Shown piece after piece: positions 20,601-29,736 of a stretch of 64,000 bases of DNA (within the stretch, counting starts at the first letter, position 1; every line of letters starts with the position of its first letter). Source of the stretch: Hydrogenophilales bacterium 28-61-23 (lineage in GTDB: Bacteria > Pseudomonadota > Gammaproteobacteria > Burkholderiales > Thiobacillaceae); the NCBI GenBank assembly GCA_002281555.1, contig NCGJ01000010.1:290419-354418 (forward strand), read 5' to 3'. A program made the translations under genes and the position numbers. The notes under the pieces were generated by a model, which saw only the letters and a list, made by a program, of their open reading frames with translations, had not been told where the DNA came from and did not search any database.

Positions 20601-23450
20601 ATGAAACGTATGTTGTTTAACGCGACGCAAGCGGAGGAGCTCCGCGTCGCCATTGTCGAAGGCCAGAAACTGGTCGATCTCGACATTGAGTCCGCTAACA
20701 AGGAACAGCGCAAAGGCAATATTTACAAAGCCATTGTGACGCGCGTCGAACCTTCTCTTGAAGCCTGTTTCGTCAATTACGGCACCGAGCGGCATGGTTT
20801 TCTGCCGTTCAAGGAAATTGCCCGCTCTTCCATTCCGGGCGCCGAGAAAGGCGATTTCAGCCGCGGCCGCATGCAGGATCTGCTCAAGGAAGGTCTTGAG
20901 CTGGTGGTTCAAGTGGAAAAAGACGAACGTGGCAACAAGGGCGCCGCGCTGACCAACCAGGTCAGTCTGGCCGGCCGCTATCTGGTGCTGATGCCGAACA
21001 ATCCTCGCGGTGGCGGCGTTTCTCGCCGGATCGAAGGCGAAGAGCGCAACGAATTACGCGATGCGCTGGCGCAACTGGAAGTCCCTGCCGGCATGAGCCT
21101 GATCGGTCGTACCGCTGGCATCGGCCGCAATGTCGAAGAACTGCAGTGGGACTTGAACTATCTGCTGCAGTTGTGGACCGCCATCGATGGCGCCGCGAAA
21201 GGCCAGACCGGCGCTTTCTTGATCTATCAGGAATCCAGCCTGGTGATCCGCGCCATCCGCGACTACTTCACGCCCGATGTCGGCGAATTGCTGATCGACG
21301 AGCCGGCGATCTACGAGCAGGCCAAGCAGTTCATGGCGCACGTGATGCCGCCCAATGTGCACAAGGTCAAGCTGTACGCCGACCCGGTGCCGCTGTTCTC
21401 GCGTTTCCAGATCGAACATCAGATCGAAAGCGCCTTCTCGCGCCAGGTTTCGTTGCCGTCCGGTGGCGCCATCGTCATCGACCACACCGAAGCCTTGGTC
21501 TCGGTTGACGTCAATTCGGCGCAAGCCACCAAAGGCAGCGATATCGAGCAGACCGCGCTCAATACCAATCTGGAAGCGGCGGAAGAAGTCGCCCGCCAGT
21601 TGCGTCTGCGCGACCTGGGTGGCCTGGTGGTGATCGATTTCATCGACATGGAAAGCCAGAAAAACCAGCGCGAAGTCGAAGATCGTTTGCGCGATTCGCT
21701 GCACTACGACCGCGCTCGCGTGCAGACCGGCAAGATTTCCCGCTTCGGCCTGCTCGAGCTCTCCCGCCAGCGCCTGCAACCCAGCCTGGGCGAAACCAGC
21801 TACATCACCTGTCCGCGTTGCGCCGGTACCGGCCACGTGCGCAGCACCGAATCTTTCGCCCTGCATCTGCTGCGCATGCTTCAGGAAGAAGCCATGAAGG
21901 ACAACACCGGCGCGGTGCATCTGCAGCTTCCGGTCGATGTCGCCACCTTCCTGCTCAACGAAAAACGGCACGACATCCTGTCGATTGAAGCGCGTCACCG
22001 GGTTGAAATCGTGTTGATTCCGAACATGCACTTTGAAGTGCCGCGCTACAACCTGGCGCGTTTCCGGCACGACCAACTCAACCAGACCGAACCGCTGGCG
22101 CCCAGCTACCGCATGGTCGAAAGGCCGGCCGAAGAGGAAATGCAGCCGCGCAATGGCAGCGCCGCCAAACCCGATCGTCAGCAGCCGGTTGTGCAAGGCA
22201 TCACCCCGTCGCAACCCGCGCCCGCGCACGTCGACGCGGTGGTCGCGCCGGTTCCGGTCAGCAGTCCCAAGACTGGTTTGTTTGGCCGCATCTTCAGTTG
22301 GCTGCGTGGTGTCAATGAGCCGGTAGAGGAAGTCAAACCGGTCGAAGTGCAGAAAGCGGAGCCCCGTCGAGATCGGGAACCCCGTCGCGAGCGGGAGCCG
22401 CGTCGCGGCCGTGATGGCCGTGGTGAACGCGAAAACCGCGAGCCGCGCGAAGGCCGCACCGAGCGTCCTCCGCGTGGCGAACGTCCGGAGCGAAGTGAGC
22501 AGGCCGAACGCGCGCCGCTTCCGGAACGGAACGAAGCACGTGAACCTCGAGAGCCGCGTGAACCGCGTGAACCGCGCGAGCAACAACGCGAGCCGCGCGC
22601 GGAACGCCCTGAGCGTCCGCGTCGCGAACGCCCACCGGCGACCGAAGTGGCCCGTGCGGAGGAACTGCCGCTAGAGGTTAACGGTACGCCGCAAAACGGC
22701 CAGATCGAATCCCAAGCGGGCGAAAATAGCAGTGAAGAGCGCGACAACCGCCGGCGCGGTCGTCGCGGTGGTCGTGGTCGTCGCGGCGAAGGTCGTCCCG
22801 ATGCCGCCGGCTCGATTGCCGAACAGACTGTCAGCGACATCATTGCCGAAGCCGGTGCAGAACCAGGCAGCGCGCAAGCAAGCGAACAGCCGGCCCGGAC
22901 TGCCGCATTCGACAGCAACGCGGTGCCTCTGGTCATCCGTCTGGAAAGCGCGCCCGAAACTGCTCCGGTCGAGGTCGCGGTCACCCAGGCCGTGGCAGAG
23001 GCCAAGCCGGTGAGCAAAGCGGCGCCGATGCCTGCCGTCAAGCCCGAGCTGGCCATGATCTCCGGTCAGCAATCGGAGCTGGATTTGGCAAAGGCCGGTT
23101 TGCAGTTGGTGGAAACCGCCGGCTCGGCGGAATCCGCGCCGGACGATGCGACCAACGTCGCGTCTGAAGGGCGGGGATCCGCCCCGCGCCGGCGTCGCAG
23201 CCGCTCCGGCCGCTCCGGCTCGGCCCAATCGGTCGACGAAACCTTGGTCATGGTGGAAACGCACTCGGCCGCCGATGCCGCCGAAACCTTCAACGCGGCC
23301 TCGGCTTCGGTTGAAAAACCGGGCGAATGGGGCCCGCCGTCCAATCCGCGTCGGCGTGCTCGTCCAAAGGCTGAGGAGCAGGCTGCAGCGGAACCCCTGG
23401 TGATGGTGGAAACCAAGTCCGCGGCTTCGGAGCAGAGCAGCGCGGGCTGA
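20601..23450 (+). CDS. rne: Ribonuclease E
   Basis: RNase E is the membrane-associated endoribonuclease that starts mRNA decay and processes rRNA and tRNA. The 949-residue protein has the N-terminal catalytic half with an S1 domain (RKGNIYKAIVTRVEPSLEACFVNYG). Catalytic aspartates D303 (SVDVNSA) and D346 (VIDFIDM) and the Zn-link cysteines C404 and C407 (CPRC) sit at exactly the E. coli positions. The C-terminal half is disordered, with arginine-rich segments such as EPREPREPREP and RRRGRRGGRGRRG that probably bind RNA and degradosome partners. A strong terminator follows. Confidence 0.97.
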   Translation: MKRMLFNATQAEELRVAIVEGQKLVDLDIESANKEQRKGNIYKAIVTRVEPSLEACFVNYGTERHGFLPFKEIARSSIPGAEKGDFSRGRMQDLLKEGLELVVQVEKDERGNKGAALTNQVSLAGRYLVLMPNNPRGGGVSRRIEGEERNELRDALAQLEVPAGMSLIGRTAGIGRNVEELQWDLNYLLQLWTAIDGAAKGQTGAFLIYQESSLVIRAIRDYFTPDVGELLIDEPAIYEQAKQFMAHVMPPNVHKVKLYADPVPLFSRFQIEHQIESAFSRQVSLPSGGAIVIDHTEALVSVDVNSAQATKGSDIEQTALNTNLEAAEEVARQLRLRDLGGLVVIDFIDMESQKNQREVEDRLRDSLHYDRARVQTGKISRFGLLELSRQRLQPSLGETSYITCPRCAGTGHVRSTESFALHLLRMLQEEAMKDNTGAVHLQLPVDVATFLLNEKRHDILSIEARHRVEIVLIPNMHFEVPRYNLARFRHDQLNQTEPLAPSYRMVERPAEEEMQPRNGSAAKPDRQQPVVQGITPSQPAPAHVDAVVAPVPVSSPKTGLFGRIFSWLRGVNEPVEEVKPVEVQKAEPRRDREPRREREPRRGRDGRGERENREPREGRTERPPRGERPERSEQAERAPLPERNEAREPREPREPREPREQQREPRAERPERPRRERPPATEVARAEELPLEVNGTPQNGQIESQAGENSSEERDNRRRGRRGGRGRRGEGRPDAAGSIAEQTVSDIIAEAGAEPGSAQASEQPARTAAFDSNAVPLVIRLESAPETAPVEVAVTQAVAEAKPVSKAAPMPAVKPELAMISGQQSELDLAKAGLQLVETAGSAESAPDDATNVASEGRGSAPRRRRSRSGRSGSAQSVDETLVMVETHSAADAAETFNAASASVEKPGEWGPPSNPRRRARPKAEEQAAAEPLVMVETKSAASEQSSAG

Positions 23451-23466
23451 TCTGTTTCGTGTCCAA

Positions 23467-23498
23467 GAAAAAGCCGGCCTGTTCAGGCCGGCTTTTTT
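23467..23498. terminator. Bidirectional intrinsic terminator between rne and the phosphatase gene
   Basis: AAGCCGGCCT (23471-23480) and AGGCCGGCTT (23485-23494) make a perfect 10-bp stem with a GTTC loop. The flanking A-run before and T-run after extend the stem and provide a U-tract for either direction. It serves rne on the plus strand and the convergent phosphatase gene on the minus strand. Confidence 0.93.
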
Positions 23499-23517
23499 AT
23501 TGAGGTGCTGGTCCAAG

Positions 23518-23991
23518 CTACTCGCGCTTGATCGCCTCGATCAGACCTTCCGAGGCGTCTTCCACCATATCCAGCACCTGTTCGAAACCGGCGCCGCCGC
23601 CGTAGTAAGGGTCGGGTACGTCAAGGTCGCGGTAGCGCCGACTGAAGGAAAGAAAACGACGCACCTTGTGGCGCAGATGATCGGGGCATTCCTGTCGCAG
23701 GATCGCCAGATTGTCCGTGTCCATGGCCAGGACGAAATCGAATTCCTCGAAATCCCGCGCGCTGACCTGGCGTCCGCGCAAACCGGACAGATCGTAACCG
23801 CGTCCCAGCGCGGCTTCCTGGGCGCGGCGATCAGGCGGCTTGCCGATGTGGTAATCGTGCGTGCCGGCGGAATCGATCTGAACATTCGAACTCAAACCCG
23901 CTTCATTGACCTTGTCGCGGAATACGCCTTCCGCTGTCGGCGATCTGCAGATATTGCCCATGCAGACGAAAAGGATTGATGTTTTTTTCAT
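23518..23991 (-). CDS. Low molecular weight protein-tyrosine phosphatase
   Basis: A 157-residue phosphatase starting MKKTSILFVCMGNICRSPTAEGVF. The active-site loop C-X5-R is C10 to R16 (CMGNICRS) and the general-acid aspartate is in DPYYGGGAG. Family members dephosphorylate protein tyrosines, including those of Wzc/BY-kinase polysaccharide systems. An EPS cluster lies 5 kb away, but a functional link is only inference. The gene stands alone, convergent with rne. Confidence 0.93.
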   Translation of the reverse strand: MKKTSILFVCMGNICRSPTAEGVFRDKVNEAGLSSNVQIDSAGTHDYHIGKPPDRRAQEAALGRGYDLSGLRGRQVSARDFEEFDFVLAMDTDNLAILRQECPDHLRHKVRRFLSFSRRYRDLDVPDPYYGGGAGFEQVLDMVEDASEGLIEAIKRE

Positions 23992-24194
23992 TAAATTAAG
24001 GCTCTATTCCCGTTAAGTAGTGACGCCATCATATTAGCCAGCGGCCAATGCCAGCAACGACGCGGGTTCTGGTCGTGAATCGGCTGACCGGTCGAGTGCG
24101 CGGAACCCGCCTAAATAGTTGGATAGAGGTCTTGCCCCTGGCCCGGCTCGAAATTTTACCGTTCGCCCTTGAGCGCCGGCCGAAGCGGGCGGCC

Positions 24195-26570
24195 TTACGG
24201 TCGCCAGCGTTTCAGCAGCAAGGCGTTGCCGACCACCGAAACCGATGACAGCGCCATCGCCGCGCCGGCGATGACCGGGTTGAGCAGGCCGGCCGCGGCC
24301 AGTGGCAGGGCGAGGATGTTGTAGAAAAAGGCGAGGAACAGGTTCTGGCGGATTTTGCGCATGACCGCGCGGGATAGTTCGACGGCATCGGCAATGCCGT
24401 CGAGGTCGGAGCGCATCAGCGTGATGTCGGCCGCTTCCAGCGCGATGTCGGAACCGGACGCCATGCCGAAGCTGACGTCAGCGCTGGCCAGCGCGGGGGC
24501 GTCGTTGATGCCGTCGCCGGCCATGCCGACCACGCGTCCGCCGGTTTTCAACGCGCTGACGGCGGCGGCCTTGTCTTGCGGTTTGATCCGCGCGCGCCAG
24601 TCCTGGATGCCGGCTTGCTCGGCGATGGCCCTGGCCGCGTCGGGATGATCGCCGCTCAGCATGATGCATTCGATGCCCAGCGCTTGCAGGCGCGCGATGG
24701 CTTGTTTCGAGGTGGGGCGCAGGCGGTCGGTGAAGGCGAGACGGCCCAGCGTTGCCACTGCATCGGCCAGCACGACCCAGGTTGCGGCGGTATGCGCGCC
24801 GGATGTCGATGTTGCGTCGCCTTGCAGCCATTCCGGCGTGCCCAGCCGCAGCGCGCGCCCTTCGACCACGCCGGTGACGCCGTGGCCGCCGATGGTTTCG
24901 AAAGCGGTTACGTTCGGCAGCGTGATGTTGCGAGCGTGCGCCGTTTCCAGCATGGCGACGGCGAGCGGATGCGTGCTGCCCTGTTCCAGCGCGGCGCTCA
25001 GGCGCAGCAGTTCGTTTTCGGCGATGCCCGGTGACGGTTCCAGCGCCGCCAGCGTCATGCGGCCTTCGGTCAAGGTGCCGGTTTTGTCCAGTGCCAGCAG
25101 CGAAAGTTTTTCCGCGCGCTCCAGGGCTTCGGCCGAGCGCACCAGGATGCCCAGTTGCGCGCCGCGACCGAGGCCGACCATCACCGCGGCCGGCGTCGCC
25201 AGACCCAGGGCGCACGGGCAGGCGATGACCAGCACGGCGATGGCCGGAATCAGGCTTAGCGTGAAATTGGCTGTGGCCAGCCACCAGCCCAGGAAGGTGA
25301 GTGCGGCTATGCCGATGACGGCGGGGACGAAGATGCCGGAGATACGGTCGGCCAGTTTCTGGATCGGCGCTTTGGAGCCTTGCGCGGCTTCGGTCAGGCG
25401 CACGATTTCCATCAATTGCGTTTGCGCGCCGACGCTGGTCGCGCGAACCCGCAACGTGCCGTCCAGATTCTGGCTGCCGGCATGGACGCGGTCGCCGGTC
25501 TGTTTGCCGACTGGCAGGCTTTCGCCGGTGAGCAGGCTTTCGTCCAGCGTGGATGCGCCGTCGATGACCAGGCCGTCGACCGGGAGCCGCTCGCCGGCGC
25601 GGATGCGCACTATGTCGCCGACGCGCAGTCGTGCGGTTTCGATTTCCACCGCTTCGATCTTGCCGGCCTCGCCGTTACGCTCGATCCAGGCGCTGCGCGG
25701 TTGCAGGCCGATCAATTGTTCGATGGCGGCGGAAGTATGCGATTTGGCCCGGGTTTCCAGCAGTTTGCCAAGCCGAACCAGTGTCACGACTGCGGCGCTG
25801 GCTTCGAAATAAACATGGTTGCCGAGTGCGAACAAGACGACCGCAACGCTGAAGAAATAGGCGGCGCTGGTGCCCAAAACGACCAGTACATCCATATTCG
25901 CGCCGCCACCGCGCAGACTGTTCCAGGCCCCGGTGTAGAAGCGCCGGCCGGCCCAGAACTGCACCGGCGTGGCGAGCAGCCATTGCAGCCAGTTCGGCAT
26001 CCAGACAACTTCATGCGCGCCGGCCAGCATCGGGATCATCTGCGCCAGCAAGGGCAGCGTGAACAGCGCGGAAATCAGGAAGATGCGCAATTCGCTTCGA
26101 TATTCCGCCGCCTTGCGCGCCTTGGTTTCGGCCCGGCTGGCCTCGGTGATGGGCGTGGCGGCAAAGCCGGCTTTCGCGACCGCCGCCAACGCGGCGTCCG
26201 GATTGGCGAGACCGGGCGTGTAGCGCAGTCGCGCCGTTTCCGCGGCCAGGTTGACGCGCGCTTCGACGCCGGGCAAACGATTCAGCACCTGCTCCAGGCG
26301 GGTCGAACAGGCCGCGCAGGTCATGCCGGAAATGGAGAGGTCGAGTGTTTGCTCCGGCACGCTGAAGCCGGTTTTTCTGATTTGTTCGTGGATGGCGGCG
26401 GGTTGGATCAGGCTCGGGTCGAATTCGATATGCGCGGTTTCCGTGGCCAGATTGACCCGCGCGCTGACGCTTTCGAGCCGATTCAAATTCTTTTCGAGCC
26501 GGCTCGAACAGGCCGCGCAGGTCATGCCGGCAATAGGGAGTTCAATGATCTGGGTCGCCGCGGAGCTCAT
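24195..26570 (-). CDS. copA: Copper-exporting P1B-type ATPase
   Basis: CopA pumps Cu(I) out of the cytoplasm. The 791-residue protein has two N-terminal heavy-metal-associated domains, each with a CAACS metal motif (GMTCAACSSRLEK and GMTCAACSTRLEQ). It then has the intramembrane ACPCALGLATP motif, the phosphorylation site DKTGTLTEG, a nucleotide-binding HP motif and GDGINDAPALASADVS. The CPC motif with MetxxSS-like C-terminal membrane helices indicates copper or silver. No CueR-like regulator is adjacent. The 203-bp region beyond its 3' end holds only a loose GCGGGTTC/GAACCCGC inverted repeat (24062-24110). Confidence 0.95.
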   Translation of the reverse strand: MSSAATQIIELPIAGMTCAACSSRLEKNLNRLESVSARVNLATETAHIEFDPSLIQPAAIHEQIRKTGFSVPEQTLDLSISGMTCAACSTRLEQVLNRLPGVEARVNLAAETARLRYTPGLANPDAALAAVAKAGFAATPITEASRAETKARKAAEYRSELRIFLISALFTLPLLAQMIPMLAGAHEVVWMPNWLQWLLATPVQFWAGRRFYTGAWNSLRGGGANMDVLVVLGTSAAYFFSVAVVLFALGNHVYFEASAAVVTLVRLGKLLETRAKSHTSAAIEQLIGLQPRSAWIERNGEAGKIEAVEIETARLRVGDIVRIRAGERLPVDGLVIDGASTLDESLLTGESLPVGKQTGDRVHAGSQNLDGTLRVRATSVGAQTQLMEIVRLTEAAQGSKAPIQKLADRISGIFVPAVIGIAALTFLGWWLATANFTLSLIPAIAVLVIACPCALGLATPAAVMVGLGRGAQLGILVRSAEALERAEKLSLLALDKTGTLTEGRMTLAALEPSPGIAENELLRLSAALEQGSTHPLAVAMLETAHARNITLPNVTAFETIGGHGVTGVVEGRALRLGTPEWLQGDATSTSGAHTAATWVVLADAVATLGRLAFTDRLRPTSKQAIARLQALGIECIMLSGDHPDAARAIAEQAGIQDWRARIKPQDKAAAVSALKTGGRVVGMAGDGINDAPALASADVSFGMASGSDIALEAADITLMRSDLDGIADAVELSRAVMRKIRQNLFLAFFYNILALPLAAAGLLNPVIAGAAMALSSVSVVGNALLLKRWRP

Positions 26571-26674
26571 GGTGGGTCAAGGTACTCGTATCGAAGCGCG
26601 GGGCCAAGCAGCGCGTGTTTCTTGCCCACGCCGACAGCCCTCCCGGATAATGGCCGCGTCCAATTACTCTTGAG

Positions 26675-27136
26675 ATGTCGATGGAACAGCAAACCGCGCC
26701 GGATTTCGAACTACCCGCCACCGGCGGGATAACTTTCAAACTGAGCGATTTCAAAGGGCGTGGTGTCGTTCTCTACTTTTATCCCAAGGACGACACGTCC
26801 GGTTGCACCACCGAAGGCCAGGATTTCAGCGCGCGGCACGCGGAGTTTCAGTCGCTCGGTTGGGAAGTGTTCGGGATTTCACGCGATAGCTTGAAGGCGC
26901 ACGAGAACTTCAAGGCCAAGTTTGCTTTCCCGTTTCAGTTGCTGGCCGATGTCGACGAAAAAGCGTGTGAGTTGTACGGCGTCATGAAACTGAAAAATAT
27001 GTATGGCAAACAGGTGCGGGGCATAGAGCGCAGCACTTTTGCCATTACGCCCGACGGCCAGATTGCGCGAGTCTGGCGCGGTGTGAAAGTGCCCGAACAT
27101 GCCCAGGAAGTTCTGGCCTTCGTTCGTTCCCTGTAA
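26675..27136 (+). CDS. bcp: Thioredoxin-dependent peroxiredoxin, Bcp/PrxQ type
   Basis: A 153-residue peroxiredoxin that reduces hydroperoxides. The peroxidatic cysteine is C44 in TSGCTTEGQDFS; the usual TPGCT has Pro replaced by Ser. The resolving cysteine five residues on, found in many Bcp proteins, is replaced by Gly, so it is likely a 1-Cys or atypical member that uses C96 or an external thiol. It is divergent from copA across 104 bp and followed after 23 bp by phoH, with GAGAAAT before that start. Confidence 0.92.
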   Translation: MSMEQQTAPDFELPATGGITFKLSDFKGRGVVLYFYPKDDTSGCTTEGQDFSARHAEFQSLGWEVFGISRDSLKAHENFKAKFAFPFQLLADVDEKACELYGVMKLKNMYGKQVRGIERSTFAITPDGQIARVWRGVKVPEHAQEVLAFVRSL

Positions 27137-27159
27137 CTCTTCCTCGGAGAAATTACCCA

Positions 27160-28563
27160 ATGGCGCGCAAATCCAGCAAGAAGCCGACCAAGCTGTTTGT
27201 TCTCGATACCAACGTCATGTTGCACGACCCAACCTGCTTGTACCGCTTCCAGGAACACGACATCTATCTGCCGATGGCGACCCTGGAGGAGCTGGATCAC
27301 AACAAGAAAGGCATGACCGAAGTGGCGCGCAATGCGCGTCAGGTCACTCGTTTCCTGGATGAAATCGTCAGTTCTTCGGAAATGCATATTCAGGATGGCG
27401 CGCCGCTGTCCGAGCACAGCCACAAGGCCGCGACCGGCCGACTGTTTCTGCAGACGCATCCCATCACCAGCGATGTCACTTCGATCCTGCCATTCAGCAA
27501 GGTCGACAATCAGATTCTCGGTGTGGTGGCTTTTCTCAAGCAGCAGCAGCCGGAACGCCAGGTCATTCTGGTCTCCAAAGACATCAACATGCGCATCAAG
27601 GCGCGTGCCCTGGAGATTCCAGCCGAGGATTACTTCAACGACAAGGTGTTGGAAGACACCGATCTGCTCTACTCCGGTGTCATGGAATTGCCGGCCGATT
27701 TCTGGGACAAACACGCTAAGGGCATGGAGTCGTGGCAGCGCGACGGGCGTTCCTACTATCGCGTCACCGGGCCGCTATGCGATTCGCTCCTGGTCAATCA
27801 ATTCGTCTGGCAGGAAGGCCCGAATCCGTTCCAGGCCAAGGTCATCGAGCTTGCCGGCAACACCGCGACACTGGAAACCGTGAAGGATTACAGCCACCAG
27901 AAGAACAATGTCTGGGGCATTACCGCGCGCAACCGGGAACAGAATTTCGCCCTCAATGTGCTGATGGATCCGGAAATCGACTTCGTTTCCCTGCTGGGCC
28001 AGGCCGGTACCGGCAAAACCTTGCTGACTTTGGCCGCCGGCCTGACCCAGATTCTGGAAGCCAAGACCTACAGCGAAATCATCATGACCCGCGTCACCGT
28101 GCCGGTGGGCGAGGATATCGGCTTCCTGCCTGGTACCGAGGAAGAAAAGATGACGCCCTGGATGGGCGCGCTGGAGGACAACCTCGATGTGCTCAACAAG
28201 ACCGACGAGGATGCGGGCGAGTGGGGCAGGGCGGCGACGCAGGATCTGATCCGCTCGCGCATCAAGGTGAAATCGCTCAACTTCATGCGCGGACGCACTT
28301 TCATCAACAAGTTTCTGATCATCGACGAGGCGCAGAACCTGACCTCGAAGCAGATGAAAACCCTGATCACGCGTGCCGGTCCCGGCACCAAGGTGGTTTG
28401 TCTGGGCAATATCGCGCAGATCGATACGCCTTATCTGACCGAGGGCAGTTCCGGTATTACCTATGTCGTCGATCGCTTCAAGGGCTGGGAGCATGGCGGC
28501 CATATCACGCTGGCGCGCGGTGAACGTTCGAGATTGGCGGATTACGCAGCGGGGATTTTGTAG
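27160..28563 (+). CDS. PhoH family ATPase with N-terminal PIN domain
   Basis: The 467-residue protein joins an N-terminal PIN ribonuclease-like domain (LFVLDTNVMLHDP, then ATLEELDHNKKG and a later VSKDINMRIKA) to a PhoH ATPase domain with Walker A GQAGTGKTLL and Walker B FLIIDEAQNLT. PIN-PhoH proteins are thought to act as ATP-dependent RNA-unwinding nucleases. It lies behind bcp, probably in one transcript. Confidence 0.93.
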   Translation: MARKSSKKPTKLFVLDTNVMLHDPTCLYRFQEHDIYLPMATLEELDHNKKGMTEVARNARQVTRFLDEIVSSSEMHIQDGAPLSEHSHKAATGRLFLQTHPITSDVTSILPFSKVDNQILGVVAFLKQQQPERQVILVSKDINMRIKARALEIPAEDYFNDKVLEDTDLLYSGVMELPADFWDKHAKGMESWQRDGRSYYRVTGPLCDSLLVNQFVWQEGPNPFQAKVIELAGNTATLETVKDYSHQKNNVWGITARNREQNFALNVLMDPEIDFVSLLGQAGTGKTLLTLAAGLTQILEAKTYSEIIMTRVTVPVGEDIGFLPGTEEEKMTPWMGALEDNLDVLNKTDEDAGEWGRAATQDLIRSRIKVKSLNFMRGRTFINKFLIIDEAQNLTSKQMKTLITRAGPGTKVVCLGNIAQIDTPYLTEGSSGITYVVDRFKGWEHGGHITLARGERSRLADYAAGIL

Positions 28564-28620
28564 TTATCCGGTTTTTCTCAAGATTCACCCGTTTTTTCCG
28601 TTAAGCAACTAGAAGTTTGC

Positions 28621-28659
28621 TTGAGATAAGTGCCGTATCCCTCGGATAATGCGAGGGAT
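28621..28659 (+). promoter_or_regulatory. Candidate promoter and palindromic operator of the EPS operon
   Basis: TTGAGA (28621-28626) and GATAAT (28645-28650) are spaced by 18 bp and agree well with sigma-70 boxes. ATCCCTCG at 28637-28644 and CGAGGGAT at 28652-28659 form a perfect 8-bp inverted repeat with a 7-nt centre that contains the -10. A protein bound there would block the promoter. No U-tract follows, so it is unlikely to be only the phoH terminator. The epsD gene starts 80 bp downstream. Confidence 0.45.
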
Positions 28660-28738
28660 TCTGGATGAGTGAAACATTCCAGCCATATGGCGCGGGTACT
28701 ATTAATCGTTTTTGAATTCAACACATCGAGGAATTGAA

Positions 28739-29701
28739 ATGCAAAAGATGCACCGAATTGGCCTGAGCGCCTTGACTATGGCGATCGCTCTGACACTGGC
28801 TGGCTGTGGCGACAAGAAGGAAGATAAAGACAAGGCGGCAACCCAGGTGGCGGCCAAGGTGAACGGCGACGAGATCACTGTGCATCAACTTAATTTCGAA
28901 TTGTCCAAAATGGGCAATCTGAGTCCCGAACAGGCCAAGTCAGCTGCCAATCAGGTTTTGAAGTCGATGGTCGATCAGCAACTCATGGTGCAAAAAGCGG
29001 TCGAGGACAAGGTCGATCGCGATCCTCAGGTGGTGCAGACCCTGGAAGCCGCGCGCCGGCAGATTCTGGCCCAGGCGCTTATCCAGAAAGCCACCGCAAA
29101 CCAGGCCAAGCCGAGTGACGCCGAGATTGCGGATTACTATGCCAAGAATCCGGCCTTGTTTGCCGAGCGTCGCATTTATCGTTTGCAGGAAATCAACGTT
29201 CAGGTCACGCCCACCAATGTTGAAGCGGTCAAGGCCCAACTGCAGCAGACCAAGAACCTGAATGACTTTGTCACCTGGCTCAAGACGCAGAATATCCCCG
29301 CCCGCGCCGGTCAATCGACCAAGGCTGCCGAGCAGTTGCCGCTTGAGCTGTTGCCGAAGTTGCATCAACTCAAAGATGGCCAGGCGATGACCTTCTCCGT
29401 TCCCGGCGCGCTGAATATCCTGATTCTTGGCGGTTCCCAGTCGCAGCCGCTGACTCAAGAGAAGGCCAAGCCGATGATCGAACGCTATCTTGAGAATGCG
29501 AAAAAACGCGCCACGGCTGAAGCGGAGTTGAAGAAACTCAAGGAAAAAGCCAAGGTCGAGTATCTCGGTGAATATACCGAAGCCGGCAAGGAAGCGCCCG
29601 CGCCACAAGCCGCTCCTACTCCCGCCGCTCCCGCCGCCGCGCAACCCCCGGCTGGCGTCGACGCCAGCGCGATGGAAAAAGGCGTCAGCGGACTGAAGTA
29701 A
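28739..29701 (+). CDS. epsD: EpsD family peptidyl-prolyl cis-trans isomerase-like lipoprotein
   Basis: The 320-residue protein has a lipoprotein signal ending in LTLAGCGD (lipobox LAGC), a SurA-like N-terminal helical segment (VAAKVNGDEITVHQLN) and a degenerate PpiC-type rotamase region. It also has a Lys-rich coiled coil and an Ala/Pro-rich tail. This matches the EpsD family encoded at the front of exosortase-B EPS clusters such as the Methylobacillus sp. 12S eps locus. It probably helps fold or assemble export components in the periplasm. GAGGAATTGAA precedes the ATG; the frame is open slightly upstream. Confidence 0.85.
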   Translation: MQKMHRIGLSALTMAIALTLAGCGDKKEDKDKAATQVAAKVNGDEITVHQLNFELSKMGNLSPEQAKSAANQVLKSMVDQQLMVQKAVEDKVDRDPQVVQTLEAARRQILAQALIQKATANQAKPSDAEIADYYAKNPALFAERRIYRLQEINVQVTPTNVEAVKAQLQQTKNLNDFVTWLKTQNIPARAGQSTKAAEQLPLELLPKLHQLKDGQAMTFSVPGALNILILGGSQSQPLTQEKAKPMIERYLENAKKRATAEAELKKLKEKAKVEYLGEYTEAGKEAPAPQAAPTPAAPAAAQPPAGVDASAMEKGVSGLK

Positions 29702-29736
29702 TTTCCGTTGATGCGCATAGTCCGCAGAGGCCCCGC

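Noticed and set aside
21054..22586. 510-codon minus-strand open frame opposite rne
   Set aside because: Antisense to the conserved catalytic half of RNase E and of shadow-like composition.
24062..24110. GCGGGTTC/GAACCCGC inverted repeat after copA as terminator
   Set aside because: The 33-nt loop is long, the stem short and no U-tract follows; too weak to annotate.
28689..28705. TGGCGCG followed by GGTACTATTA upstream of epsD, resembling a sigma-54 -24 element
   Set aside because: The -12 TTGC element is missing at the required spacing (CTATT instead), so a sigma-54 promoter is not supported despite the frequent sigma-54 control of PEP-CTERM genes.
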